A DNA stretch of 64,000 nt from Streptomyces sp. NBC_01237 (GCF_035917275.1 NZ_CP108508.1:4774001-4838000), one strand, 5' to 3'. Positions 32,412 to 41,150 are shown, numbered from the stretch's first letter. The notes: a model not told the origin generated them from the sequence alone. Made by a program: numbers and translations.

Positions 32412-32921
32412 ATGCCCGAAGTTCAGGCACACACTGTCGAGCGCACGCTCGTCCTGCTCAAGCCCGATGCGCTGGCGCGTGGCCTGGCAGGAAGGATCAT
32501 CACGCGGTTTGAGGACGCCGCGCTGAAGATCGTCGGCACGAAGATGAAGTGGATGGACGCAGAGTTCACCCGTCGGCACTACTTCGACCTTGAGGAACGG
32601 CTGGGTCCGGAGGTCTACAACGTCACGTCGACGTTCATGCAGCAGGGGCCGGTTATTGCCCTGGTGCTGGAGGGCTTCGATGCCATCGCTACCGTCCGCA
32701 AGATCGTCGGCAGCACCTATCCGAACCAGGCTCCGGCCGGCACGGTGCGGGGCGATCTCTCGCACTACAGCGCCGCGGCAAGCATCGCCTCGGGCAAGGC
32801 GGTCGCCAACCTTGTGCATGCCTCCGGCAACGCGGAGGAGGCAAAGCAGGAGCTGGAGCTGTGGTTCGGCAAGGACGAACTGCAGGACTACAAGACGCTG
32901 GCCGAGATCTACACCTACTAG
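32412..32921 (+). CDS. Divergent nucleoside diphosphate kinase
   Basis: A 169-residue NDP kinase-like protein, longer than the usual 137-140 residues. It has LVLLKPDALARG at the start (phosphate-site Lys) and NLVHASGNAEEAKQELELWF with the catalytic His (usual core NxxHGSD; here HASG). NDP kinases move the gamma phosphate between NTPs and NDPs. GAGGGAG 3-9 bases before the ATG at 32412 fixes the start. It is clearly not the housekeeping Ndk because of the altered active-site loop, its length and its place in the island. It may supply or salvage a nucleotide for the genes downstream. Confidence 0.85.
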   Translation: MPEVQAHTVERTLVLLKPDALARGLAGRIITRFEDAALKIVGTKMKWMDAEFTRRHYFDLEERLGPEVYNVTSTFMQQGPVIALVLEGFDAIATVRKIVGSTYPNQAPAGTVRGDLSHYSAAASIASGKAVANLVHASGNAEEAKQELELWFGKDELQDYKTLAEIYTY

Positions 32922-33001
32922 CAACTGGTCGTAGCGTCACTGCGGGGACGCCGGAGCGTTGATCACCACTGGGGCACGACTGTCTGATCCGAGAGGGCAC
33001 C

Positions 33002-33301
33002 ATGACCAACTCGACCCGCCCGGCGTCCACCGAGGAACTGGAGTCGATCTTCCAGCGTGAGCTGGTGACCGACCGGTGGGCGGCCGCCGAGACGGCGTAC
33101 GCCATCGCTGTGCGCCATCGTGACCTGGGGGACCGACCCGCGTCGCGTGAGTGGGCCCAACAGTGTCTGCGTCTGCTGGAGGGCTTCTCCAGCGAGACGG
33201 AGGAGCAGGTGGCCACCGGCCGCACGTCGGTGGGAGGCGTTCAGCTGCCGACCTACCTGCATTCGGGGGTCGTCGAGGGACGCTTCGGCGCCCTTGGCTG
33301 A
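33002..33301 (+). CDS. Small hypothetical island protein
   Basis: A 99-residue soluble protein. Two helices with the pattern DRWAAAETAYAIAVRHRDLGD and ASREWAQQCLRLLEGF look like one TPR-like helical hairpin. The C-terminus has GGVQLPTYLHSGVVEGRF. GAGAGG lies just before the ATG. No function is known. It sits between the NDPK-like and CYTH genes in the same direction. Confidence 0.65.
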   Translation: MTNSTRPASTEELESIFQRELVTDRWAAAETAYAIAVRHRDLGDRPASREWAQQCLRLLEGFSSETEEQVATGRTSVGGVQLPTYLHSGVVEGRFGALG

Positions 33302-33462
33302 CGCCCAAAGATGTACCGGGGTGATGCGGTCGGTACCCGCATCGGTCGCACCACCCCGCGCACAACCACCAACCCCCACAGCGATCGCCCGACCGGACAG
33401 GCCCTCCTCGCGGCCGGGTCCGGCTAGCTTCGCCATGCCTGAAACCAGGAGGCAACAGTCCC

Positions 33463-34047
33463 GTGGCTGTCGAGATCGAGATGCGTGCGCGCTTCACCAA
33501 GGAGGCCCACGATCAGCTCGTCACCCGCCTGAAGGCGGACGGAGAGGATCTGGGCCCCGACGACAAGCACATTTACTTCTACGTGCTCCCCGACCAGCTC
33601 CTGAAGGTCACCGATAACACCGCTGTCGGCACTGCCAAGATCACCCTTAAGGGGAGCAAGATCGGGCAGGGGGCAGCCTTCGCCGAGACCGAGTTCGCCA
33701 TCGCCCCCGCCGACGTTCCCGCCGCGGTGAAGGTGTTCAACGCCCTCGGGTTCGAGACGGCAATGCACGAGGCGTTCAACTTCCGTCACAACTTCCGCAT
33801 CGACGACATCGAGATCGCGGTCAAGTGGAGCGAGGCGTGGGGCTACCACGCGGAGTTCGAGGTCCTGCTGGAGGACGGCGCCTCATACGAAGCCCGTGCC
33901 GAGGCCGAGGCCAAGATCACGGACGTCGCCACGGTGCTCGGCGTGGCTTTGATGACGGAGCAGGAGCTGGCCGACTTCACCGCCGCGTTCGAGGCGGCCG
34001 AGAAGGAAAGCAAGGAGCGCGAGCAGCAGGCCGCGCCGATCCGGTAG
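33463..34047 (+). CDS. CYTH-domain protein (class IV adenylate cyclase/triphosphatase type)
   Basis: A 194-residue CYTH (triphosphate tunnel) protein. The N-terminal signature ExExK appears as VEIEMRARF with Arg for Lys. Alternating acidic and basic beta-strands follow (HIYFYVLPDQLLKV, AKITLKGSKIG, DIEIAVKWSEAWG, YHAEFEVLLED). CYTH enzymes act on triphosphates: class IV adenylate cyclases, thiamine triphosphatase, polyphosphatases. The exact reaction is open. GTG at 33463 has AGGAGG about 11 bases upstream. A short gap separates it from the HD gene. Confidence 0.82.
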   Translation: MAVEIEMRARFTKEAHDQLVTRLKADGEDLGPDDKHIYFYVLPDQLLKVTDNTAVGTAKITLKGSKIGQGAAFAETEFAIAPADVPAAVKVFNALGFETAMHEAFNFRHNFRIDDIEIAVKWSEAWGYHAEFEVLLEDGASYEARAEAEAKITDVATVLGVALMTEQELADFTAAFEAAEKESKEREQQAAPIR

Positions 34048-34086
34048 GGAACATCACCGCGGAGACCACCAAGGGGGTGGGCACGA

Positions 34087-34851
34087 GTGAGCACAACCCC
34101 GTCAGCCGCAAGTTTGATCGACCTGGCTGCCCGACGGCAGCTTCCGCTCCACCAGCACATGGACTATGCCACCGTCGTGTGGATCAGCGACCACAGGCCC
34201 GTCCTGCCATCGGCATCGGCGTCGGCCTTGCGTCCGCAGTCGAAGGAACTGCTCGCTCGCAGCGGACTGCCCACCCGGTGGTGGGCGGACCCACGCCTGT
34301 ACACGTCGCTCCACGGAGTCCGGCACGCCATGAGGACGGCGGCGCTGGTCTCTGTCCTTGCCGAGGCGAACGGCCTCGACGACACCGACTCCGCCACGGC
34401 GATTCTCGCCGCCGCCGTGCACGATTGCCAGCGGCGGCACGACAAGGCCGACTGCGGACATGGCGCCCGCGCGGCCATCTGGCTGGCCGCGAACGCCGAC
34501 ACTGTCTGGAGCCACTTCGGCCTCGCCGCCACACCACGGCGAATCGTGCAAGCGTCCATCGCCATCCGTCTGCACGACATCCCGTACGAGGCGTTTACCG
34601 CAGACGACAAGACCGACCACACCCGGGCCGAGCGCATCACCGACGTGGTCAAGGCCGCTGATGCCCTGGACCGCTATCGCCTGCCGAAGCTGAAGTGGTG
34701 GCCGGATGCCCGGCATGTGCGTGAGCCCGCCTTCGACCAACTGCGCGGCCTCGCCTTCGACCTGGTACTGATCTCGGAGCGGGCCTATCTCGCCGGGGCC
34801 GACGACACCACGGCCGTAGGCTACGCGCTCGCCGAGAAGGGCCTGGTCTGA
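34087..34851 (+). CDS. HD-domain phosphohydrolase-like protein
   Basis: A 254-residue protein. Metal ligands of the HD superfamily are visible in order: His in TSLHGVRHAMRTA, the HD pair in AAVHDCQRRHD, a later His in DCGHGARAA, and Asp in KAADALDRYRL. HD enzymes hydrolyse nucleotides or nucleotide second messengers. GTG at 34087 has AAGGGGGTG upstream. The gap from the CYTH gene is 39 bases and the next ATG follows after 2 bases, so this is one operon. A CYTH cyclase-like enzyme followed by an HD hydrolase would suit synthesis and breakdown of a nucleotide, but that is inference. Confidence 0.8.
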   Translation: MSTTPSAASLIDLAARRQLPLHQHMDYATVVWISDHRPVLPSASASALRPQSKELLARSGLPTRWWADPRLYTSLHGVRHAMRTAALVSVLAEANGLDDTDSATAILAAAVHDCQRRHDKADCGHGARAAIWLAANADTVWSHFGLAATPRRIVQASIAIRLHDIPYEAFTADDKTDHTRAERITDVVKAADALDRYRLPKLKWWPDARHVREPAFDQLRGLAFDLVLISERAYLAGADDTTAVGYALAEKGLV

Positions 34852-34853
34852 CC

Positions 34854-36311
34854 ATGGACTTCCTCGACTCCTACCACCTGTGGGCCGACGCCCACGCATT
34901 CTTCGACTCCACCCTCAGCCCCCGCCCCGGCGATCACGCCCACTCCCTCGCCTCCCAGGCTGCGGGCTGGGACAGACGGCTCGCCGAGGAAACTCCGAAC
35001 GGCCATTTGCTACGCCAGAATGCCCTCTTCGAGGCACTGAGCGGCAGCGGCAAGCTGCACTTGCTGCACGTCACCCACGCCCTGGAGGCGATCAGCCGAC
35101 AGGGAGTGCTCTACCCGTCGGGTGGCTGCCTTGTAGGAAGCATCTACTGTGCACCGCTCACGGCGATCGACCGGGGCTTCCGCATGCACAATCTCGGCGA
35201 CTACGTCCTGACCAAGGAAGCGCCGACCTTCCTGGCCAAGCTCGGCGTCACCGATCGCGTCCCCACTCCGCTGATCTTCGAAATCGACACGCCGCCGCAG
35301 GCATACCGCGGTCTCGCCGGCGTGGACTACCTGCGGCTGGGCCTCATCCACCTGCAGATCTACAGCCACCTCGAATACCTGCTGAGCAAGAACGAACGGC
35401 ACCAGCTGCGCGAGACCGTCGTGTGCCGGGTCAAGAACTCGGCCGCGTTCCTCGCCACCGCTGCCGCCGTCGCCTATCAGAGCACTCGGATTGATGCCGG
35501 GCTGTTCCTCAAGCTGCTCGACGAGACGATCCCCCGCCTGCCGATCCTTGGCTACCTGTACTTCGAAGCGGTCGCCGAGTACCTGATGCTCCATTCGACT
35601 TCTCACCACACCCGGCGTCTGGCCGAACTCGGCGAGCTGAACAACTGGCTGTACAAGGAGATGTTGTTCGCCTCCTTCCCTGCCATGGCCGGCAAGTTCG
35701 ACCTCGCGAGTTTCCGCCCCCGGCCGAAGCAGCTGGCCGCGCTCCTCCACCGAGTCGAGCCGACCATCGACATCAGCCACGCGAACGCATACCTGGTCGA
35801 GCGAATCAGCTACCTCGTCGCAGCTCGCCTCTTCGCACCCGGTGACGCCCCCGAAGCATGGCACCACACCCGCTGGGAATTCGACTCCCTGGCCGCTCAG
35901 TTCGGACCGCTCCTGGGCCACCTCATCCACCGAGAACTGCGTACCTTCGGCCGCTACCCCGATTTCTACTTCTACTTCGACCAGCACAAGGCACTGCAAG
36001 CCTGGAACTACTGGAACCACATGGACATCGTCGCCCCGTTCAACGGCACGATGCCCAAGGGCGAGATCGGCATCAACCCGGCCTACCCCAACCTCGACTA
36101 CCGCGTCTGGCGCGCCGAGCAGGACGACGCCGGCCACCTCCACCCGGCCGAAGAGCTCTCGCTGACCATCACTCCGCGGCTCGTGGACATCAAGTACACC
36201 CTGATGCGCAACAACCAGTGGGCCGCCCTGCGCCCAGCGTCGCCTGATCATCGCCAGCGCCATCCGGGGCCCACTCGACCCCGAACGGCCTCACACGCAG
36301 GAGACCCGTGA
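34854..36311 (+). CDS. Unknown 485-residue island protein
   Basis: I do not recognise this protein. It is soluble, mostly helical by composition, with no signal peptide. The N-terminal third includes LHLLHVTHALEAISRQGVLY then PSGGCLVGS, a pattern faintly like the start of ADP-ribosyltransferase-type folds (His-Thr, then a Gly-rich strand). The middle has Leu-rich helices (GLIHLQIYSHLEYLLSKNER). Around 365-390 an aromatic run appears (DFYFYFDQHKALQAWNYW). The C-terminus (about 462-485) is basic and Pro-rich, perhaps drifted. It starts 2 bases after the HD stop and overlaps the methyltransferase start, so it is the centre of a tight operon. Confidence 0.7.
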   Translation: MDFLDSYHLWADAHAFFDSTLSPRPGDHAHSLASQAAGWDRRLAEETPNGHLLRQNALFEALSGSGKLHLLHVTHALEAISRQGVLYPSGGCLVGSIYCAPLTAIDRGFRMHNLGDYVLTKEAPTFLAKLGVTDRVPTPLIFEIDTPPQAYRGLAGVDYLRLGLIHLQIYSHLEYLLSKNERHQLRETVVCRVKNSAAFLATAAAVAYQSTRIDAGLFLKLLDETIPRLPILGYLYFEAVAEYLMLHSTSHHTRRLAELGELNNWLYKEMLFASFPAMAGKFDLASFRPRPKQLAALLHRVEPTIDISHANAYLVERISYLVAARLFAPGDAPEAWHHTRWEFDSLAAQFGPLLGHLIHRELRTFGRYPDFYFYFDQHKALQAWNYWNHMDIVAPFNGTMPKGEIGINPAYPNLDYRVWRAEQDDAGHLHPAEELSLTITPRLVDIKYTLMRNNQWAALRPASPDHRQRHPGPTRPRTASHAGDP

Positions 36312-37048
36312 TGAGTCCCTCCGGCATGCCCTCCGTCGACCTTCTCGGCGAGCAGATCTCTGCCGTACTCGCCGACCCCGCCACTACCCACGGCCTCGCC
36401 CGCACTCTCCGGGCCGCAGCGAAGGAGATCGAACTGCACTGCTACCACCACGCCAGCTGCCGCGCCTGGCCCAACGGCCGGCTCGACGAAAGGCCCATCA
36501 AGGTGCAGATCGGCGGCGGGGCTCACCGCGTCGACGGTTTCTTCAACATCGACCTAGTCCCGCCGGCCGACCTCCTGTGGGACATTCGTGAGGGCATCCC
36601 TCTCCAGGACGACAGCACCAACGAGATCTTCTCCGAGCACTTCCTGGAGCACATCGACTACCCGCACTCGGCCAAGCACTACGTTCGCGAGGCCCACCGG
36701 GTCCTCGTGCCGGGCGGCCGGATCATCACCGGCGTTCCCGACGCCGCCCTCGCCCTGAACCAGTACCCCGGCCCCCTGGACGCCAGCGACGAGACGATCG
36801 AGCGCTGGTACGCCAAGCGCGACTGCCGCAGCGACATCAACACGCGACTCGACCTGATCAACCTCGTCTTCCGCGACCAGGACGACGACCCCACTTACAC
36901 CCCACACCTGTGGGCCTACGACCACGAGAAGCTCGTCCACCTCTTCACCGAGGTCGGTTTCAGCACCGTCGAGCCCTGGACGTTCGATCCCGCCATGGCC
37001 AACCCGAAGCGCCGGTGGGGCAGCGTCTACGTCGTTGCGACGAAGTAG
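36311..37048 (+). CDS. Class I SAM-dependent methyltransferase
   Basis: A 245-residue protein. An N-terminal helical part (1-60) is followed by a Rossmann methyltransferase core: KVQIGGGAHRVDGFFNIDL (motif I region), then EIFSEHFLEHIDY (post-motif acidic/His segment typical of COG4627-like enzymes) and EAHRVLVPGGRIITGVPD. The substrate is unknown; this group often acts on sugars, lipids or small molecules. ATG at 36311 overlaps the previous stop (TGATG); a GTG one codon earlier is possible. It is the last gene of the island operon. Confidence 0.83.
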   Translation: MSPSGMPSVDLLGEQISAVLADPATTHGLARTLRAAAKEIELHCYHHASCRAWPNGRLDERPIKVQIGGGAHRVDGFFNIDLVPPADLLWDIREGIPLQDDSTNEIFSEHFLEHIDYPHSAKHYVREAHRVLVPGGRIITGVPDAALALNQYPGPLDASDETIERWYAKRDCRSDINTRLDLINLVFRDQDDDPTYTPHLWAYDHEKLVHLFTEVGFSTVEPWTFDPAMANPKRRWGSVYVVATK

Positions 37049-37166
37049 CGCCCTCACGCGGCAGCCGGAAAGTCCCGCGGGTCCTCCCTCATCTGCCGCC
37101 CAGGACTCTCCGGTCCACCACACATCACGCCGCGCCGCCCGGCCACGCCGCCGACGGAGCCACCAC

Positions 37167-37595
37167 ATGAACCAGGCGCCGCCGTCCATCAGCGAACTGA
37201 CCCTCGCTGCTGCACCGGACGCCGTCGCCTGGGCTCGCTGTCGCACCGTCGGCGTCCTACAGCAACGGCGCGCTTCCCCGCCGAGCCCCTTGCAGACGCC
37301 CGGCTCCTCGGCTCGGAACTCAGAACTCACCACCAACGCCATCCGACATGCACGCCCGACGGCGCCCCTGGTACCAACAGCGTCGAATCTGCCGGCCCCC
37401 GGCGCGATGTTGCTCGGGCTCTGGCTGAGATCCGCCAACAGCGCGAAAGCTTCTGTCTCTGACTGCCCTCGACCGGCAGAGAGCACCCAAGGGCTGGCCA
37501 TGGCCACCAACGCGCCTTTCGGTACGCCGCAGCGAGTTGAGCGCCTGCGTTCGGCCCTGGGCCTACGTAGGCCCAAGCTTCCTGCTGCGGCCTGA
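37167..37595 (+). pseudogene. Frameshifted HATPase (anti-sigma-like) ATP-binding protein
   Basis: The start reads SELTLAAAPDAVAWARCRT like the N-terminus of Streptomyces histidine-kinase-like ATPases. The frame then slips: the +1 frame reads EPLADARLLGSEL, and the first frame resumes with ELTTNAIRHARPTAP, the N-box motif (usual SELVTNAIRHA). So two compensating frameshifts lie around 37265-37325. After the N-box the sequence no longer matches in any one frame. Such genes are abundant in the genus; this copy is decayed and marks the end of the island. Confidence 0.7.
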
Positions 37596-37682
37596 CTTCG
37601 GTGTTCGACAACTCGCCGGTGAGGGTTCTGTGCCGTTGTCGCACACCGTCGCAAGGGTTACGCCCCGCGTGCCCGCGCGGCA

Positions 37683-37724
37683 CGCGAACAGCCCTTCCCG
37701 CCCGTCCGGGAAGGGCTGTTCGCG
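37683..37724. terminator. Strong terminator at the island/core boundary
   Basis: A perfect 18-bp stem (37683-37700 with 37707-37724), 6-base loop. It lies 14 bases past the stop of the minus-strand CNNM-like gene and can also stop the island transcripts. Confidence 0.92.
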
Positions 37725-37737
37725 CAGTCCGGTATCT

Positions 37738-38757
37738 CTAGGCGGTCTGCGGGTGGAGCAGCCGGGCCAGTAGGTCGTCGAGGCTGATCAGGCCCGTGAG
37801 GCGGCCGTGGTCGTCGCGGATGACGGCCAGTGACGCGCGGTTGCGGCGGAGTTGTTCCACCGCGTGGGAGATGCTGTCGTCACTCTTCAGCTCGGGTACC
37901 GGCCGGGCCAGTTGGCGGGCGGTGGTCGAGCGGTCGTGGGCGCGGGCCACCAGGGCGTCGCGGGCGTGGATCGAGCCGAGCACCCGGTCGCCGTCCCGTA
38001 CCAGGAGGCGGGTGCGGTCGGCGGTGGTCGCTCGGGCCAGGATCGCGTCGAGGCCCGCGTCGGCGGGGACGGTGATGATGTCGCCCGCCGGGATCCGGAG
38101 CTCGGATACCGGGGTCTGCGGTTCGGTCAGGGAACGGGTGATGAGCTCGGAGTCGGTCTTGTTGATCAGGCCGAGGCGCTCGGATTCGGCGACCAGCTGC
38201 GTGAGCTGTTCGCGGTTGTGGACGGAGGTCAGCTCGTCGCGTGGCTGGACGCGGCACAGGCGTACGAGGGCGTTGCTGATCGTGTTGAGGAACCGGATCA
38301 GCGGGCGCACGGTCCTGACCAGTGCGCGGAAGGGCGGCGTGAGCAGCATCGCGGAACGCTCGGGGTGGGCGATGGCCCAGGACTTCGGCGCCATCTCACC
38401 GACCACCATGTGCAGGAAGACGACGATGAGCATGGCGAGGGCGAAGGCGATGCCGTAGCTGAGGCCGCTGGGCAGGCCCAGATCGACCAGCAGCGGGTCG
38501 ATCCGGTGCGAGATGGCGGGCTTGGAGAGGGAGCCGAGGCCCAGGGTGCAGATGGTGATGCCGAGTTGGGCGCCCGCGAGCATCAGGGACAGCTCGCGCA
38601 TTCCGGCGAGGGCCGCTCCGGCGCCCCGCTGCCCTTCGGCGGCGGCCTTCTCCATACGGTGGCGCTTGGCCGCCACCAGGGCGAACTCGGCGGCGACGAA
38701 GAATCCGCTGCCGATGAGCAGCAGGACGGTGATGAGGACGGCTACGGGGAAACTCAT
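37738..38757 (-). CDS. CNNM/CorC-like transporter-associated protein, second gene
   Basis: A 339-residue protein with an N-terminal DUF21 membrane domain (three to four helices, residues 1-150: FFVAAEFALVAAKRHRMEKA, LAGAQLGITICTLGLG, HMVVGEMAPKSWAIAHPE) and a cytoplasmic CBS pair (about 205-335). The C-terminal CorC_HlyC domain of full-length relatives is missing. The family is linked to magnesium/cobalt efflux. Its ATG overlaps the stop of the upstream paralogue (ATGA), so the two are coupled and may form a heteromer. Confidence 0.9.
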   Translation of the reverse strand: MSFPVAVLITVLLLIGSGFFVAAEFALVAAKRHRMEKAAAEGQRGAGAALAGMRELSLMLAGAQLGITICTLGLGSLSKPAISHRIDPLLVDLGLPSGLSYGIAFALAMLIVVFLHMVVGEMAPKSWAIAHPERSAMLLTPPFRALVRTVRPLIRFLNTISNALVRLCRVQPRDELTSVHNREQLTQLVAESERLGLINKTDSELITRSLTEPQTPVSELRIPAGDIITVPADAGLDAILARATTADRTRLLVRDGDRVLGSIHARDALVARAHDRSTTARQLARPVPELKSDDSISHAVEQLRRNRASLAVIRDDHGRLTGLISLDDLLARLLHPQTA

Positions 38758-40070
38758 GCCTGTGCCTCCTCGGCCGGGTGCTCGGCCGGCTCGATGCGTA
38801 CGCGTTCGGGAACGTGGCGGTCCAGGCTCAGCACCTGGATGCGGACGCCGTCCGTGGTCAGGAGGTCGCCGATGGCCGGGAAGCGGCCGAGCCGGTCGAT
38901 GATCAGGCCCGCCACGGTGTCGTAGTCCTCTTCGCCGGGAAGCGCGATGCCCGTGGCCGACTCGACCTCGTCCAGGCGTCGGCCGGCGTCCACGAGCCAG
39001 CCCGCTCCGTCGGCGACCGCGAGCTCGACGACGGTGTCGCTCTCGTCGGCGATGTCGCCGACCAGCTCCTCGGCGATGTCCTCGTACGTGACGACTCCCG
39101 CGATGCCCCCGTGCTCGTCCAGGACGACCGCGAACTCGTCGTCCCGCTCCCGCATCCGCGCCACCGCGTGCGGCAGCGGAAGCGTGTCGGGCAGCAGCAG
39201 CGGCCGGTGGGCCACCTCGCCCGCGGTGGTGCGCTCGAACCGGGCGGCGGGCAGCCGCATCAGATCCCGTACGCCGAGGACTCCCGCGACATCGTCGGGG
39301 TGATCGCCCACCACCGGGTAGTTGGAGTGGCCGTGCCTGGCGATGAGTTCGACCGCCTGCGCGGCGGTGGCGTCCTGGCGGACGAACACGGCGTCGGCGC
39401 GGGGGACCATCACCTCGTCCAGGGTGCGTTCGGAGAACGCCAGCGCGTGGTCGAGGAGTTCGGCGGTGTCGGCGGGCAGATGCCCCTGCTCGTGGGACTC
39501 GCCGATGAGATGGCTGAGCTCTTCGAGGGTGGCCCCGTGATGCAGTTCCTCGACCGGCTCGATCCGCATGGTGCGCAGCAGCTTGTTCGCGGCCCCGTCG
39601 AAGACGCGCACCACGGGGCCCACGATCCTCAGATAGACGAGGGTGGACGGGGCCAGCGACTTGGCCAGCCGTTCGGGTACGGCGAGCGCCAGATTCTTCG
39701 GCGCCAGCTCGCCCAGCACCATCTGTACGAAGGTGGCGAGGACGAAGGCGAGTACGACGGAGATCGCGGAGACGGCTCCGTCCGGCAGACCGAGGCCCTC
39801 CAGTACGGGCCTGAGCAGTGCGGAGACGGACGGCTCGGCGAGGAAACCGACCACCAGCCCGGTGACGGTGATGCCCAGCTGGGCGCCCGAGAGCATGAAC
39901 GAGAGCCGCCCGAGCACCTTCAGGGCGCGTGCGGCCCGCTTGTCGCCCGCCGCGGCCTCGCGGGCGAGTGCCAGCCGGTCGACGGCGACGTACGCGAATT
40001 CCTGGGCGACGAAGTATCCGGTGCCGGCGGTCAGTACGACCACGGCCAGCAGCCCCAGCACGGCGTTCAT
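38754..40070 (-). CDS. CNNM/CorC-like transporter-associated protein, first gene
   Basis: A 438-residue protein of the same family as its neighbour but full length: DUF21 membrane domain (1-175; GYFVAQEFAYVAVDRLAL, LSGAQLGITVTGLVVG, VLGELAPKNLALAVPE), two CBS motifs (about 205-330) and the C-terminal CorC_HlyC domain (about 345-425; GEEDYDTVAGLIIDRLGRFP). Likely role: divalent cation (Mg) transport or its regulation. It is the promoter-proximal gene; a long gap with tandem repeats and no clear promoter lies upstream. Confidence 0.92.
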   Translation of the reverse strand: MNAVLGLLAVVVLTAGTGYFVAQEFAYVAVDRLALAREAAAGDKRAARALKVLGRLSFMLSGAQLGITVTGLVVGFLAEPSVSALLRPVLEGLGLPDGAVSAISVVLAFVLATFVQMVLGELAPKNLALAVPERLAKSLAPSTLVYLRIVGPVVRVFDGAANKLLRTMRIEPVEELHHGATLEELSHLIGESHEQGHLPADTAELLDHALAFSERTLDEVMVPRADAVFVRQDATAAQAVELIARHGHSNYPVVGDHPDDVAGVLGVRDLMRLPAARFERTTAGEVAHRPLLLPDTLPLPHAVARMRERDDEFAVVLDEHGGIAGVVTYEDIAEELVGDIADESDTVVELAVADGAGWLVDAGRRLDEVESATGIALPGEEDYDTVAGLIIDRLGRFPAIGDLLTTDGVRIQVLSLDRHVPERVRIEPAEHPAEEAQA

Positions 40071-40202
40071 CGGCAGGTCGATCGCGTGGGGGCACCCTGC
40101 CGCCGCCGTGCGTCACGGCGGGGGGCGGGGGGTCTCGGACTGTGCCCCGGCGAGTCGGGTGCCGTCGGTCTGGCGGACAAGGAGCGCTCCTTCTGGAGGG
40201 GT

Positions 40203-40410
40203 GGGGAGGGTGGAGGGCGGAGGGCCGGGTGCCGGGCGGGGTGTTGAGCCGGACGCCCGGCAGGGTGCTCGGGCGTACGCCGGGCGGGGTGTTGAGCCTG
40301 GTGTCGGGCCCGGTGCCGGGCCGCATGCCGGGCGGGGCGCTGAGGCGTACGCCCGGCGGGATGCTCAGGCGCACGCCGGGCGGGGCGCTGAGTCGTACGC
40401 CGGGGCGGGA
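40203..40410. repeat. 24-bp tandem repeat, about seven to eight copies
   Basis: Unit like cgccgggcggggcgctgagg followed by cgta, repeated with drift. Because 24 is divisible by three, the minus strand reads an eight-residue pattern (RLNTPPGV-like) through the array, but it has no start or ribosome site and is not taken as a gene. Confidence 0.8.
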
Positions 40411-40582
40411 GAGGGACGGTTCGCGCGGGGCCTTCAGGCACAGCTTCGTTCACCGTGTCACTCCCGTTCCGCGGTTCCTGCGCGGGAGGCGGGGAGTGGC
40501 ACGGCCGGTACTGGGAGGCTCACCCATCGCGGGTCCGTGGCTCCTTGTCAGGGGTCAGATCAGTGGGTGCCGAAGGGGCGTA

Positions 40583-40599
40583 CTTCTACACTCACTGTA
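40583..40599. promoter_or_regulatory. Imperfect BlaI-type dyad
   Basis: TTCTACA-N5-TGTAA: same arms as the perfect site at 40684 but with a 5-base spacer and a degraded right edge. Confidence 0.4.
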
Positions 40600-40679
40600 A
40601 AGGAACGGCAAACGGACCCTGCGGGGGACGGCGCTCCTCAGGTCTTCGGGTTCGGACCCGGACGGCATCTTCCCGGCCC

Positions 40680-40703
40680 TATGCTTCTACACGCGTGTAG
40701 AAG
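40680..40703 (+). promoter_or_regulatory. Promoter -10 box overlapped by a 20-bp palindrome (BlaI-type operator)
   Basis: CTTCTACACGCGTGTAGAAG (40684-40703) is a perfect palindrome. It overlaps TATGCT (40680-40685), a fair -10 box pointing to the 40836 gene. The core CTACA-N4-TGTAG resembles MecI/BlaI operators (CTACA...TGTAG). A second site with the same core lies at 43785 beside the blaI gene. Confidence 0.7.
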
Positions 40704-40835
40704 AAGTGTGGGGCGGCCCGGACTTCCGGCTTCGCCCTGCGCGCGAACGGAGTTCCGACGGGGGCGCACGACGACCGGTCCCCGGCCCGGACCGGTCGCA
40801 CGCACCATCCATCCGAATTCCGTGGGAGGACCGTC

Positions 40836-41057
40836 GTGGCTTCGATCGATCTGGACAAGGTGCTGGACAAGGCATGGGCGGACAAGAGCCTGCCGGAGAT
40901 CCTCGACGCACCCGTGTCCGCGCTGAAGGGGGTCTCCGACCGCGGCGGTGAGCTGCTCCAGGAGGCGTTCGGCGTCAAGACCGTCGCCGATCTCGCAGAG
41001 CTGAAGTACGCGCGCTGGGCGCAGGCCCTGGCGGCACTGGGCGCGACCGCCAAGTAG
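40836..41057 (+). CDS. Small helix-hairpin-helix-like protein
   Basis: A 73-residue protein with sequence SLPEILDAPVSALKGVSDRG and AFGVKTVADLAELKYARWAQ, a pattern like paired HhH motifs seen in small actinobacterial proteins. It may bind DNA or a partner; no role is known. GGAGG lies 6-7 bases before the GTG. Its promoter carries the BlaI-type palindrome, so it may be induced with the terD genes. Confidence 0.75.
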   Translation: MASIDLDKVLDKAWADKSLPEILDAPVSALKGVSDRGGELLQEAFGVKTVADLAELKYARWAQALAALGATAK

Positions 41058-41150
41058 GCATGGTGTGCGGGCCGGTGTGCCACGGACGCCCGCGGCACAC
41101 CGGCCCGCCGCTCCGGAATCACCCGCAGAGAAGAAGGAGTGAACGCCACG

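Noticed and set aside
37750..37750. A second attachment site for the tRNA-Lys island
   Set aside because: I looked for a copy of the tRNA 3' end (ttcgagtcccacacggcc) near the right boundary and found none.
40203..40374. Minus-strand ORF running through the 24-bp repeats with an RLNTPPGV-type repeat protein
   Set aside because: It has no ribosome site, and the long frame then runs out of frame across the first CNNM-like gene. The 24-bp period alone keeps it open.
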